This document shows, piece after piece, positions 15,326 through 24,348 of a stretch of 37,338 nt of DNA. Below the pieces are notes generated by a model. That model was not told the origin of the DNA. It worked only from the letters and a program-made list of their open reading frames with translations, and searched no databases. A program made the translations under genes and the position numbers. Origin of the DNA: Lachnospiraceae bacterium (GTDB lineage: Bacteria > Bacillota > Clostridia > Lachnospirales > Lachnospiraceae); contig JAFSPF010000143.1 in assembly GCA_017443065.1 (NCBI GenBank), positions 1 to 37,338 on the forward strand, in the 5' to 3' direction. Position 1 is the stretch's first letter, and every line of letters begins with the position of its first letter.

Positions 15326-17413
15326 ATGAACGTTTACACAACTGACAAAATCCGCAACGTCGTATTATTGGGGCACGGGGGATGCGGAAAAACGTCACTG
15401 GCGGAGGCCATGGCCTATCTTGCGGGCCTGACCAGCCGCGTCGGAAAGGTGGCGGACGGCAACACAATCAGTGATTTCGGCAAGGAGGAACAGAAGCGTC
15501 AGATCTCCATCTCCACCTCCGTCATCCCGATGGAGTGGGAGGGCGCAAAGATCAATGTTCTGGATACGCCCGGCTTCTTTGATTTCGTGGGAGAGGTCGA
15601 GGAGGCGATGAACGTCGCGGACCTTGCGATCATCGTGATCAGCGGCAAGGCCGGCATTGAGGTCGGCGCGGAGCGCGCCTGGGACCTGTGCGAAAAGCAT
15701 AAGATGCCGCGCATGATCTACGTGTCGGATATGGACATCGATGATGTTTCCTACCGTCAGGTCGTACAGGATCTGGAGGACAAGTACGGCAAGAAGATCG
15801 CGCCCTTCAACCTGCCGATCCGTGAAAACGAGAAGTTTGTCGGTTATGTCAACGTCATTCAGGAAAAGGGCTTCCGCTGGGAAGGCAAGGAAGTGAAGGA
15901 ATGCCCGGTGCCGGATTATAACGAGGAGAACCTGAAACTGTACCGTGACGCGTTGATGGAAGCGGTCGCGGAGACGAGCGAGGAATTCATGGACCGCTAC
16001 TTCGGCGGGGATACCTTCTCCGAGGCGGAGATCCGCTCCGCGGTGCGCATCGGCGTCAACGACTGCTCGATCGTGCCGGTCACGATGGGCTCCAGTACCC
16101 TCGTGCAGGGCGTCTTCACGCTGATGGATGATATCGTGAAATACTGCCCGAGCCCTGACATGCGCAAGATCGCGGGCATCAACTCCAAGACGAATGAGAT
16201 CTTTGAGGCGGATTATGATTTCAGCAAGCCCAAGAGCGCCTTTGTCTGGAAGACGATGATGGATTCCTTCATCGGCAAATACTCCCTGATCAAGGTGCGC
16301 TCGGGCGTCATCAAAACAGATGACATGCTCTATGACGTGGAGGAGGGCTCCGAGTTGAAGATCGGCAAGCTCTTCATCCTCACCGGCAACAAGGCCTCCG
16401 AGATTCCGGAGCTGCACGCCGGGGATATCGGCGCACTGCAGAAGCTGGATGTCAACACCTCGGACACGCTCTCCACAAAGGCGACGCCCGTCCAGTACGC
16501 GAAGATGGATCTGCCGAAGCCCTTCACGATCATGCGCTACCGCGCGGTGAACAAGGGCGATATCGATAAGGTCTCGCAGTCCTTACAGAAGATGGCGGCG
16601 GAAGACCCGACGCTGCGTGTGGTCAATGACGGTGAGAACCGCCAGACCTTAATCTACGGCATGGGAGACCAGCACATTGAGGTTGTGGCCAGCCGCTTAC
16701 AGAACGAGTTCAAGGTGCCTGTGGAGCTGATGAAGCCCAAGGTCGCCTTCCGTGAGACGATCCGCAAGAATTCCGATGTGGATTCCAAGTACAAGAAGCA
16801 GACCGGCGGCCACGGCCAGTACGGTCATGTCAAGATGAAGTTCTCCCCTTCGGGAGAGATGGAAACCCCTTACGTCTTCGAGCAGGAGGTCGTGGGCGGC
16901 TCCGTTCCGAAGAACTATTTCCCGGCGGTGGAAAAGGGCCTTGTGGAGTCCTGCCAGTCCGGACCGCTTGCGGCATATCCCGTCGTCGGCGTCAGGGCCG
17001 TGCTGTACGACGGTTCTTATCACCCGGTGGATTCCTCCGAAGGGGCCTTCAAGGTGGCGACAAGAGACGCCTTCAAGAAGGGCTTCATGGAAGCGGGGCC
17101 GGTGCTCCTTGAGCCCATCGTGACGCTCAAGGTCACGGTGCCGGATGCTTACACCGGCGATGTCATGGGGGATCTCAACAAGCGCAGAGGCAGGGTGCTC
17201 GGCATGAATCCCGTCGGCGGCAAGCAGGTGATCGAGGCGGAGGTGCCGCAGATGGAGCTCTACGGCTACTGCACGCAGCTGCGCAGCATGACCGGCGGCG
17301 CGGGGGACTTTGAATATGAGTTTGCCCGCTATGAGCAGACGCCTTCCGATGTGCAGGAGAAGGAGGTCGCCGCAAGGGCCGCAAAGGTTGCGGAGGGAGA
17401 CGTGGAAGAGTAA
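15326..17413 (+). CDS. Elongation factor G paralogue (EF-G-like translational GTPase) with altered G motifs
   Basis: A 695-residue protein with the full EF-G order: G domain, domain II, III, IV and V. The P-loop is GHGGCGKTS (16-24). The G3 motif is DTPGFFDF (80-87), so the catalytic His of EF-G (DTPGHVDF) is Phe84. The G4 motif is SDMD (134-137) instead of NKMD. Domain IV is intact, including YKKQTGGHGQYGHV and the SSEGAFKVATRDAFKKG region. This is not canonical FusA: it belongs to the paralogue group found in Clostridia and related to EF-G2. Such paralogues can act in translocation with weak or no GTP hydrolysis. I prefer ATG 15326, eight bases from GGAGG, over ATG 15320, only two bases away. 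It stands alone between two terminators, with pepF just beyond the second. Confidence 0.85.
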   Translation: MNVYTTDKIRNVVLLGHGGCGKTSLAEAMAYLAGLTSRVGKVADGNTISDFGKEEQKRQISISTSVIPMEWEGAKINVLDTPGFFDFVGEVEEAMNVADLAIIVISGKAGIEVGAERAWDLCEKHKMPRMIYVSDMDIDDVSYRQVVQDLEDKYGKKIAPFNLPIRENEKFVGYVNVIQEKGFRWEGKEVKECPVPDYNEENLKLYRDALMEAVAETSEEFMDRYFGGDTFSEAEIRSAVRIGVNDCSIVPVTMGSSTLVQGVFTLMDDIVKYCPSPDMRKIAGINSKTNEIFEADYDFSKPKSAFVWKTMMDSFIGKYSLIKVRSGVIKTDDMLYDVEEGSELKIGKLFILTGNKASEIPELHAGDIGALQKLDVNTSDTLSTKATPVQYAKMDLPKPFTIMRYRAVNKGDIDKVSQSLQKMAAEDPTLRVVNDGENRQTLIYGMGDQHIEVVASRLQNEFKVPVELMKPKVAFRETIRKNSDVDSKYKKQTGGHGQYGHVKMKFSPSGEMETPYVFEQEVVGGSVPKNYFPAVEKGLVESCQSGPLAAYPVVGVRAVLYDGSYHPVDSSEGAFKVATRDAFKKGFMEAGPVLLEPIVTLKVTVPDAYTGDVMGDLNKRRGRVLGMNPVGGKQVIEAEVPQMELYGYCTQLRSMTGGAGDFEYEFARYEQTPSDVQEKEVAARAAKVAEGDVEE

Positions 17414-17425
17414 CAAGCGCATACA

Positions 17426-17459
17426 AACGCCCCGGAGGCGCGCCTCCGGGGCGTTTTTT
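17426..17459 (+). terminator. Strong hairpin terminator abutting the pepF ribosome site
   Basis: A perfect palindrome with ACGCCCCGGAGG on the left and CCTCCGGGGCGT on the right encloses GCGC, followed by T6. The T-run is separated by one base from the AAGGAGGG ribosome site of pepF, leaving no space for a promoter between them. Confidence 0.85.
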
Positions 17460-17471
17460 GAAGGAGGGCTT

Positions 17472-19175
17472 ATGAAATTCAGTGAGATGAAGTACGAGCG
17501 GCCGAACAAGGCGCAACTGATCGAAAGGATGAAGGACTGCATTGCCCGCTTCCGGGACGCGGCCTCCTTTGAGGAGGCAAAGGCGGTGTTCCTCGAATGG
17601 GACGAAAACGAAAGACATGTCCACACCCTCAGGACACTGGCCGATATCCGCAATTCCATCGACACGCGCGATGCCTTTTATGAGGCGGAGGAGAAGTGGT
17701 GGAACGAGACGGGTCCGGAGCTGCAGGAATTCGGACAGCTCTGGCAGAAGGCCCTGGTGGATTCGCCCTTCCGTAAGGAACTGGAAAAAGAATTCGGCAA
17801 AATCATCTTCACGAACGCAGAGATCGCCCTGAAGGCCTTTTCGCCGGAGATCATTTCCGAAATGCAGCAGGAGAACGATCTGGTGACGGCCTATGAGAAG
17901 CTGATCGCCTCCGCGCAGATTCCCTTTGAAGGAAAGACCTATACCATTTCCCAGATGGCGCCCTTCCGCAATGACGCGGATGACACGAGGCGTCTTGCCG
18001 CCTGGAAGGCGACGGGGCAGTGGTTCAAGGAGCATCAGGAGGAGCTGGACCGCCTCTATGACGAGCTGGTGCATCTGCGCGATGCGATGGGCAGGAAGCT
18101 CGGCTATGACGGCTACACGGAGCTCGGCTACTACCGCATGTCACGCAACTGCTATGACAAGACGGATGTGGAGAAGTTCCGGAAGGCGGTGGTGGAGTAC
18201 CTCGTGCCCGTGGCGGAAAAGATCCGCAGGGCGCAGGCGGAGCGCACCGGAAAGGCCTGGCCCTTAAGCTATTCCGATATGGCACTGGAATTCAAGAGCG
18301 GCAATCCGAAGCCCGCGGGCGGCGTGAAGGAGATCGTCGAGGCCGGAAAACGCTTCTATGACGCGCTTTCCCCGGAGACGAGCGACTTCTTCAACGGGAT
18401 GATCGAAAACGGCATGATGGACCTGGAATCCAAGGAAGGGAAGCGCGCCGGCGGCTATATGACGGAGATTTTCGATTATAAGACCTCCTTCATCTTCGCC
18501 AATTTCAACGGCACGCAGCATGATGTGGAGGTGGTCACGCATGAGGCGGGACATGCCTTTGCGGGCTACATGAATTACGACCGCGTGCCGCTTTCGACGA
18601 CCCTCCCGACGATGGAGGCCTGCGAGGTGCATTCCATGTCCATGGAATTCTTCGGCTGGAAGAGCGCGGAGGATTTCTTCGGGGCGGATACAAAAAAGTT
18701 TCTGTACAGCCATCTGACGGGTTCCATCCTCTTTATCCCTTACGGCACGCTGGTGGACCATTTCCAGCATGTGATGTATGAAAAGCCGGATCTGAGCCCT
18801 AAGGAACGCCATGCGGAGTGGAAACGCCTGCAGCAGATCTACATGCCCTGGGTGAACCTCGACGGGGACATTCCTTTTTACGCGGACGGAGAGGCCTGGC
18901 AGCAGCAGCTGCACATCTATGTGCACCCGTTCTATTACATTGATTACTGCCTGGCGCAGACCGTGGCGCTGTCCTTCTGGGCGATGATACAGGAAGATGA
19001 GAACAAAGCCTGGGAGAAATACATGGCCTACACGCGCCTCGGCGGTTCCCTGACATTTACGGAGCTGCTGGAGAAGGCGGGACTGCAGACGCCCTTCGGC
19101 GGGGAGATGCTGAAACAGGTCTGCGAGAGGGCGACGGCGTGGCTGGATGACTATGATCTTGAGGGGGTTTTGTAA
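17472..19175 (+). CDS. pepF: M3 family oligoendopeptidase (PepF-like)
   Basis: A 567-residue cytoplasmic zinc peptidase of family M3B, which trims short peptides. The zinc site is HEAGH (His357, Glu358, His361) in VVTHEAGHAFAGY, with the third ligand Glu385 in EACEVHSMSMEFFGW. A family HxYxxPFYYIDY-type segment near the C-terminus helps close the active site. There is no signal peptide. The start at 17472 has AAGGAGGG six bases upstream; the frame is open further up, but that stretch lies in the EF-G gene and the terminator. The peptide importer follows at 19308, so peptides brought in could be processed by this enzyme. Its own promoter is not visible, so it may depend on read-through from the EF-G paralogue gene. 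Confidence 0.9.
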   Translation: MKFSEMKYERPNKAQLIERMKDCIARFRDAASFEEAKAVFLEWDENERHVHTLRTLADIRNSIDTRDAFYEAEEKWWNETGPELQEFGQLWQKALVDSPFRKELEKEFGKIIFTNAEIALKAFSPEIISEMQQENDLVTAYEKLIASAQIPFEGKTYTISQMAPFRNDADDTRRLAAWKATGQWFKEHQEELDRLYDELVHLRDAMGRKLGYDGYTELGYYRMSRNCYDKTDVEKFRKAVVEYLVPVAEKIRRAQAERTGKAWPLSYSDMALEFKSGNPKPAGGVKEIVEAGKRFYDALSPETSDFFNGMIENGMMDLESKEGKRAGGYMTEIFDYKTSFIFANFNGTQHDVEVVTHEAGHAFAGYMNYDRVPLSTTLPTMEACEVHSMSMEFFGWKSAEDFFGADTKKFLYSHLTGSILFIPYGTLVDHFQHVMYEKPDLSPKERHAEWKRLQQIYMPWVNLDGDIPFYADGEAWQQQLHIYVHPFYYIDYCLAQTVALSFWAMIQEDENKAWEKYMAYTRLGGSLTFTELLEKAGLQTPFGGEMLKQVCERATAWLDDYDLEGVL

Positions 19176-19225
19176 AGCAAGAGAACATATGGTTACAAGC
19201 GCGCTTTAAAGCGATAAAGAAATCA

Positions 19226-19254
19226 TTTACAAACCGTATGATTTCGTGTAAAAT
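19226..19254 (+). promoter_or_regulatory. Promoter of the opp operon
   Basis: TTTACA (19226-19231), a 17-base spacer and TAAAAT (19249-19254), five of six matches in each box. A perfect 12-base palindrome, CGCTTTAAAGCG (19202-19213), lies 12 bases upstream of the -35 box and might be an operator. Confidence 0.65.
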
Positions 19255-19307
19255 TAGTTTTGTTTTATGTAACTGTCAGTATTAATTAAGTAAAGAGGAG
19301 GGAGAAC

Positions 19308-21314
19308 ATGAAAAAGAGAACCATGAGAAGCGTTGCTTCTGTGCTTCTGCTCGCCTTCGCGCTGACTGCCTGCGGCGGCAATGCCGGCAGCACAGCCACG
19401 ACGACGGCGGAACCGGCTGCGACGGAGGCGTCCACGGCTGCGGAAGCGACGTCTGAAGCATCTGCGGAAGCGTCCACGGCGGAAGAGGCACCCGCGGAGG
19501 TGCTCAACCAGATCATCTACGGCACGACGACCGAGATGAACGGTGACCTGGGCAATGCCTGGTGGAAAAACAACGCTGCGGACAAGACGCTGCGTGACCT
19601 GATTGATGACTATGATGTGGTTGTTTCCAATCAGGACGGCGAGATCATTTTGAACGATACGGTTGTCAAGAACATGGAAAGCGAAGAAAACGCGGACGGC
19701 TCCAAAACCTTTACGGTTGAGATCAATGAAGGCCTGAAGTTCAACAACGGCGATCCGATCACGGCCGCTGATTTCTGCGCGAATCTGCTGATTGCGCTTT
19801 CTCCCGCCGCAAACGAAGCGGGTGCGAAAACCAATGAAACCGCCGAGCAGGTGGTGGGCGGAGTCGAGTATCAGAGCGGGGAAAGCAATGTGATTTCCGG
19901 TCTGAGACTGCTGGATGAATATACCTATTCCATCACAATCAATGCGGATTTCATTCCGTATTACTTCGATTTACTGTATGCGTCCCTGCGTCCGATGTCC
20001 TTCAAATTGTACGCACCGTCCCAGACGGACATCACGGTCAAGGATGACGGCGAAGGCGTTTATCTGGACGGCGGCGAGCTTTCCGCGGAAGAGATTGATG
20101 CTTCCCGTTACGTTTATGAAGGCCGTATTTCCGCAGGCCCTTACCAGATGGAAAGCTTTGACCAGGCTTCCGTTTCCGCAACCGTTGTGATCAACCCGAA
20201 TTATGCGGGCAACTTTGAAGGCCAGAAGCCTTCCGTCGAGCGCATCATCATTGTGAAGGCCGTGCAGGCGACGATGCTGGATGAGCTGGCCACCGGCGGT
20301 ATCGACTTCTTAAGCGCATTAACCGGCGGTGACGAAGTCAACGCGGCGCTGGATCTGGAAGAAACCGGTGATTTCTACACAGTCAACTATGACCGCGCAG
20401 GCTACGGTAAGCTGATGTTCCAGTGCGACTTCGGCCCCACGCAGTTCAAGGCGGTGCGTCACGCAATCGCCTATCTGCTGGATCGCAATGACTTTGCCAA
20501 TACCTTCACGGGCGGCTACGGCTCCGTTGTGCACGGTCCTTACGGCATTGCCATGTGGATGTACAAGGATTCCAAGGAAGAGCTGGCGGATCGTCTGGAC
20601 ACCTACGCCTATGATGTCAATAAGGCAATCGAAGTCCTGGAAGAGGACGGCTGGGTGTTGAATGAAAAGGGTGAAGATTACACCGAGGGCATTCGTTATA
20701 AGAAAGTCACTAAGGAAGAAGCCGGTGATTACCAGCACAATGTGACACTGGCGGACGGCACGATCCTGATGCCGCTGATCATCGAATGGGCATCCTCCGA
20801 AGGCAACTCCGTGTCTGACCTGCTGGCGGTTATGCTGGCAAACGGTGACCAGGTCAAGGAAGCCGGTATCCAGATCAACCAGGCGGTTATGACCTTCGAA
20901 GAACTGCTGAATTACATGTACCGTGACGCGACGGCAGGTGATCAGTACGGTGTGCCGACCTACGGCATGTACAACCTGGCCTCCAACTTTTCGGCAGCGT
21001 ACTCTCAGGCATATCAGTTTGTTACGGAAAAATCCAATCCGGAGTACTACGCACAGGGCTACAACTCCAACTTCACGGATAGTGAGGAGCTGGATCAGCT
21101 TTCCATGGACATGGTCTATGGTGTGGAGCCCGGTGATTCGGAAACCTACCTGAAGATTTGGGTGGACTTCATCGACGAGTGGAACGATTATCTTCCCGAG
21201 ATCCCGCTGTACTCCAATATCTACTATGATATCATGAGCAGCAAGATCCATGATCTCGAGTGCAACCCGCTCTTTGATTTCCAGCAGGCGGTGGTGTACG
21301 CGTACATCGAATAA
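19308..21314 (+). CDS. oppA: Oligopeptide-type ABC importer binding lipoprotein (family 5)
   Basis: A 668-residue family 5 (OppA/DppA) binding protein. The signal peptide ends at lipobox LTAC with Cys22. An Ala/Thr/Glu/Ser-rich linker of about 40 residues follows, then the folded part. Family features include the TVEINEGLKFNNGDPITAADF segment, the standard early OppA motif, and a middle region with IAYLLDRNDFANTFTGGYGS. The protein is somewhat longer than a typical OppA of about 540 residues. A strong GGAGGG ribosome site precedes ATG 19308. It is the first gene of the operon and is separated from the permease genes by a long hairpin. The ligand is probably a peptide; other family 5 ligands such as opines or nickel complexes are not excluded. 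Confidence 0.85.
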   Translation: MKKRTMRSVASVLLLAFALTACGGNAGSTATTTAEPAATEASTAAEATSEASAEASTAEEAPAEVLNQIIYGTTTEMNGDLGNAWWKNNAADKTLRDLIDDYDVVVSNQDGEIILNDTVVKNMESEENADGSKTFTVEINEGLKFNNGDPITAADFCANLLIALSPAANEAGAKTNETAEQVVGGVEYQSGESNVISGLRLLDEYTYSITINADFIPYYFDLLYASLRPMSFKLYAPSQTDITVKDDGEGVYLDGGELSAEEIDASRYVYEGRISAGPYQMESFDQASVSATVVINPNYAGNFEGQKPSVERIIIVKAVQATMLDELATGGIDFLSALTGGDEVNAALDLEETGDFYTVNYDRAGYGKLMFQCDFGPTQFKAVRHAIAYLLDRNDFANTFTGGYGSVVHGPYGIAMWMYKDSKEELADRLDTYAYDVNKAIEVLEEDGWVLNEKGEDYTEGIRYKKVTKEEAGDYQHNVTLADGTILMPLIIEWASSEGNSVSDLLAVMLANGDQVKEAGIQINQAVMTFEELLNYMYRDATAGDQYGVPTYGMYNLASNFSAAYSQAYQFVTEKSNPEYYAQGYNSNFTDSEELDQLSMDMVYGVEPGDSETYLKIWVDFIDEWNDYLPEIPLYSNIYYDIMSSKIHDLECNPLFDFQQAVVYAYIE

Positions 21315-21356
21315 TCACTCTGCTATCCGATCGATTATTGAATGAAGATCAGACGG

Positions 21357-21391
21357 AATCGGGCGGAACGCGAAAGGCGTTCTGCCCGATT
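21357..21391 (+). other. Intercistronic hairpin between oppA and oppB
   Basis: AATCGGGCGGAACGC (21357-21371) pairs with GCGTTCTGCCCGATT (21377-21391), a 15-bp stem with one G-U pair and a GAAAG loop. Only TCAGGG follows rather than a T-run, so it is not a full terminator. It probably protects or favours oppA mRNA over the downstream genes. Confidence 0.6.
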
Positions 21392-21430
21392 TCAGGGCTT
21401 TGGACGGCGGTGAAGGAGGAAGCATAAGCC

Positions 21431-22447
21431 GTGACGAAATATATACTGAAAAGAATTCTATACATGGTGGTTGTCTTTTTCATCGTATCATTTGTCATGT
21501 ATTTTTTGTTTAATCTGATTCCGAGTGACCCGGCAAGACTGGAACTTGAAGAAATGAAAAAAACACTCAGACCGGATGTCTACGAGAAAATGTACCGGGA
21601 TCTGAGGGAATCTATGGGACTGGATGATCCGATCATTGTACGCTATGCCCGCTGGTTGGGCGTCATTCCCGAAAAGAGCGGCGAGTTCAACGGGTACTTT
21701 CAGGCGAATTTCGGTTATTCCAATTTCTACAAAAAACCGGTGGTGAATGTCATTTCCGCCCCGATCAGGACAACGGTTTTCATGAATATCTTTGCGACGA
21801 TTTTGGCTCTTGGTATCACGATTCCGCTTGGGATCTGGTGCGCGGTGCATAAGGGAAGCCGCAGGGATAATTTTGTCCAGGTGTTTTCTATCGTCGGCTA
21901 TTCCATACCAATCTATATTATAGCCTTGGTATTTATCTATGTATTTGCGGTGCTGCTGCGCTGGTTCCCGGTTTCCGGTATCGGAACACCGGGCGCCAAT
22001 TATACGGGCCTTCGGGCTTTTCTGGATGAATTGTATTATCTTGGTCTGCCGCTGATCGTCATGACCTTCGCTTCGCTCGGCGGCATGAGCAGGTACGTGC
22101 GCTCGGCCATGATCGAGGCGCTCTCCATGGATCACATCCGCACGGCGCGCGCAAAGGGTGTCAAGGAGCGCGTGGTGATTTATTCCCATGCCTGGCGCAA
22201 CGCGCTGCTGCCGGTTGTGACCCTGATCATCAGCTGGTTTCTCGGTATTTTTTCGGGATCCGTGCTGGTGGAGTCCACCTTCGGCATCAGCGGTATGGGA
22301 AGACTTTATATCCAGAGTCTTTCCAACCATGATTTTGAGGTATCGCTTTTTGTGCAGATGTTTTATACGGTCGTGAGTCTGGTCGGTGCGTTGCTGATGG
22401 ATCTGATCTACGGATTTGTCGATCCGCGCATCCGTGTCAATAAATAG
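21431..22447 (+). CDS. oppB: Oligopeptide ABC importer permease OppB/DppB
   Basis: A 338-residue permease with the usual layout: TM1 at residues 9-29, an extracytoplasmic region of about 80 residues, then five TM segments. Family segments are VSFVMYFLFNLIPSDPA near the N-terminus, the docking loop MDHIRTARAKGVKERVV and the C-terminal DLIYGFVDPRIRV. The start is GTG at 21431 with GAAGGAGGAAG upstream; the first in-frame ATG would cut into TM1. Unlike its partner OppC, it has no extra domain. It ends 13 bases before oppC. Confidence 0.92.
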   Translation: MTKYILKRILYMVVVFFIVSFVMYFLFNLIPSDPARLELEEMKKTLRPDVYEKMYRDLRESMGLDDPIIVRYARWLGVIPEKSGEFNGYFQANFGYSNFYKKPVVNVISAPIRTTVFMNIFATILALGITIPLGIWCAVHKGSRRDNFVQVFSIVGYSIPIYIIALVFIYVFAVLLRWFPVSGIGTPGANYTGLRAFLDELYYLGLPLIVMTFASLGGMSRYVRSAMIEALSMDHIRTARAKGVKERVVIYSHAWRNALLPVVTLIISWFLGIFSGSVLVESTFGISGMGRLYIQSLSNHDFEVSLFVQMFYTVVSLVGALLMDLIYGFVDPRIRVNK

Positions 22448-22460
22448 GGGAGGTTCCGGA

Positions 22461-24329
22461 ATGCCCGAAAAGAAAAAGAAACCATCGATTTGGCGCCGCC
22501 TCTTCGGCAACCGCAATACGGAAACGAATATCCTGGCGGAGGAACAGATACAGTCCCCCGGCAGGATGATGCTTTCCAATTTCCTGCATAACAAGCTGGG
22601 GATGACCGGTTTGATTATTTTTTTATTGATCTTTGTCTTTGTGTTTATCGGCCCGTATTTCATCCAGATTGATCTTGGCGACAATGATAACACGCAGATC
22701 CACGTTCCGCCGATCAACTCCATGCTGGAGGTGCCAAAAGAGCTTGACGGTAACATTCAGGACATCGCCGCGGGAGCGACCTTCGGTCTCGGCTGTGACA
22801 AGGATGGAAAGATCTATATCTGGGGATATACGAAGATTACGGATACGATCGATTTAAAGGATATCCCGGAGGAGGTGCTGGAGGCCAAGATTGTTTCCGT
22901 CGCGGCCGGTTATGACCATGCCGTGGCACTGGGAGATGACGGGCAGCTCTACGTCTGGGGCAACAAGCGTCTCGGGCAGGACCGCATTCCGCAGGAATTG
23001 AAGGTGTCGCGTAAAAAAGGCGGCAAAAACATCATCCAGATCGAAGCGGGATATCAGTGTTCCGGTGCCCTGACGGATGAGGGGAATGTCTATTTCTGGG
23101 GCAACACGAATATGTGTGACCTGGATGTCAGGAAAGATTACCGCGAGGGTGTCAAAAAATTTGCCATTGCCACCTACCACTACTGTCTGCTGATGGAGGA
23201 CGGAAGCGTGGTTTACGGCGGCATTGAAAAGACGAATGCCTTCAACCGGATTCCGGAAAGCCTTTCCTCCGGCGTGGTGGATATCGCCGCGACCGGTGAC
23301 ACGATGGCAGGCGTGAAAGAAAACGGTGAAATCATCGTTTGGGGTAATACCGCACACAGCGAAAACAAGGTGCCGGAGCGCGTATCCGCCGCAGAGGCGG
23401 ATGACGAGGAGCCTGTCATGACCGCGAAGCCGCTGGAAATCTATGGCGGACGTTATCACTATACGGCGCTGATGGAAAACGGCGATGTGGTCAGCTGGGG
23501 AGACAACGGGCATCACCAGATCGACATCCCCGCTTCCGTCAACGAAAAGGATATCGAGACCGTCTTCGCGGGATTTTACCAGAATTACGCGGTGGATGTG
23601 GACGGTGATGTCCATACCTGGGGACTGAAGGGTCACCCGCTCGGGACGGATGACCTGGGCAGGGACATCCTCACCCGCATCATCAACGGCGGACAGATCA
23701 CGATGACCGTCGGATTTGTCGCGGTAATCATTGCGATTGTCATTGGCGTCATTATGGGCGGACTCGCAGGCTATTTCGGCGGCAAGGTGGATATGCTTGT
23801 CATGCGTATCGCGGAGGTATTCGGCGCGATTCCCTTCCTCCCCTTTGCGATGCTGCTTTCCGCGATCATCGGCACAAGGATTGATGTGACAAAGCGCATG
23901 TATCTGATCATGGTGGTGCTGGGTGTTTTGTCCTGGACCGGTACCTGCCGTCTGATCCGTGCGCAGATTTTAGCGGAGCGCGAAAAGGAATTTGTCACGG
24001 CGGCGCAGGCAATGGGTGTCCGAGAAAGGACGATTATCTTCAAACACATTCTGCCGAATGTGCTGAATGTGCTGCTGGTGGAAGCGACACTTTCCTTTGC
24101 CACCTGTATGCTGACGGAATCGACACTGTCTTACCTCGGCTTCGGTGTTCCTTTGCCGTCGCCATCCTGGGGGAATATGCTCTCCGGCGCGAACAACTCC
24201 ATTGTCATCCAGCAGTACTGGTGGCGCTGGGTGTTCCCCTCGCTGATCTTCGGGATCTGCACAATCTGCATCAACTTAGTCGGCGATGCCATCCGAGACG
24301 CGGTTGACCCGAAATCGATCGGACATTAA
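22461..24329 (+). CDS. oppC: Oligopeptide ABC importer permease OppC/DppC with an inserted seven-repeat RCC1 beta-propeller
   Basis: A 622-residue permease about twice the normal 280-320. Residues 1-47 are cytoplasmic and TM1 spans about 48-70. Residues 95-391 hold seven RCC1-type repeats, each of the form [IVP]-x-x-[IVF]-x-x-G-x(5)-[AG]-[LV]-x-x-x-G-x-[ILV]-x-x-WG. They begin near residues 99, 144, 191, 231, 272, 324 and 365; the fourth and fifth are the most degenerate. Seven is the number of blades in an RCC1 propeller. The normal OppC sequence resumes at once with HPLGTDDLGRDILTR (392 onward), followed by five TM segments, the docking loop FVTAAQAMGVRERTI and the STLSYLGFGVPLPSPSWG motif. 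By topology the propeller is extracytoplasmic, on the side where OppA docks. The frame is continuous with no sign of frameshift. The start at 22461 has GGGAGG upstream. Confidence 0.93.
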   Translation: MPEKKKKPSIWRRLFGNRNTETNILAEEQIQSPGRMMLSNFLHNKLGMTGLIIFLLIFVFVFIGPYFIQIDLGDNDNTQIHVPPINSMLEVPKELDGNIQDIAAGATFGLGCDKDGKIYIWGYTKITDTIDLKDIPEEVLEAKIVSVAAGYDHAVALGDDGQLYVWGNKRLGQDRIPQELKVSRKKGGKNIIQIEAGYQCSGALTDEGNVYFWGNTNMCDLDVRKDYREGVKKFAIATYHYCLLMEDGSVVYGGIEKTNAFNRIPESLSSGVVDIAATGDTMAGVKENGEIIVWGNTAHSENKVPERVSAAEADDEEPVMTAKPLEIYGGRYHYTALMENGDVVSWGDNGHHQIDIPASVNEKDIETVFAGFYQNYAVDVDGDVHTWGLKGHPLGTDDLGRDILTRIINGGQITMTVGFVAVIIAIVIGVIMGGLAGYFGGKVDMLVMRIAEVFGAIPFLPFAMLLSAIIGTRIDVTKRMYLIMVVLGVLSWTGTCRLIRAQILAEREKEFVTAAQAMGVRERTIIFKHILPNVLNVLLVEATLSFATCMLTESTLSYLGFGVPLPSPSWGNMLSGANNSIVIQQYWWRWVFPSLIFGICTICINLVGDAIRDAVDPKSIGH

Positions 24330-24348
24330 ACAGGCGGAGGAAACAGAT

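Noticed and set aside
15395-16417. Long open frame on the - strand inside the EF-G paralogue
   Set aside because: It mirrors codon use of the real gene, has no ribosome site and resembles no protein family. The same applies to - strand frames at 1735-2670, 20319-21251 and 35382-36347.
19202-19213. Palindrome CGCTTTAAAGCG as terminator of pepF
   Set aside because: The arms meet without a loop and no T-run follows; an operator is more plausible.
22461-24329. Possibility that the RCC1 part of OppC is an assembly join or frameshift
   Set aside because: The frame runs unbroken from TM1 through seven repeats into HPLGTDDLGRD, base composition matches the flanks, and the flanking permease parts are complete and correctly placed.
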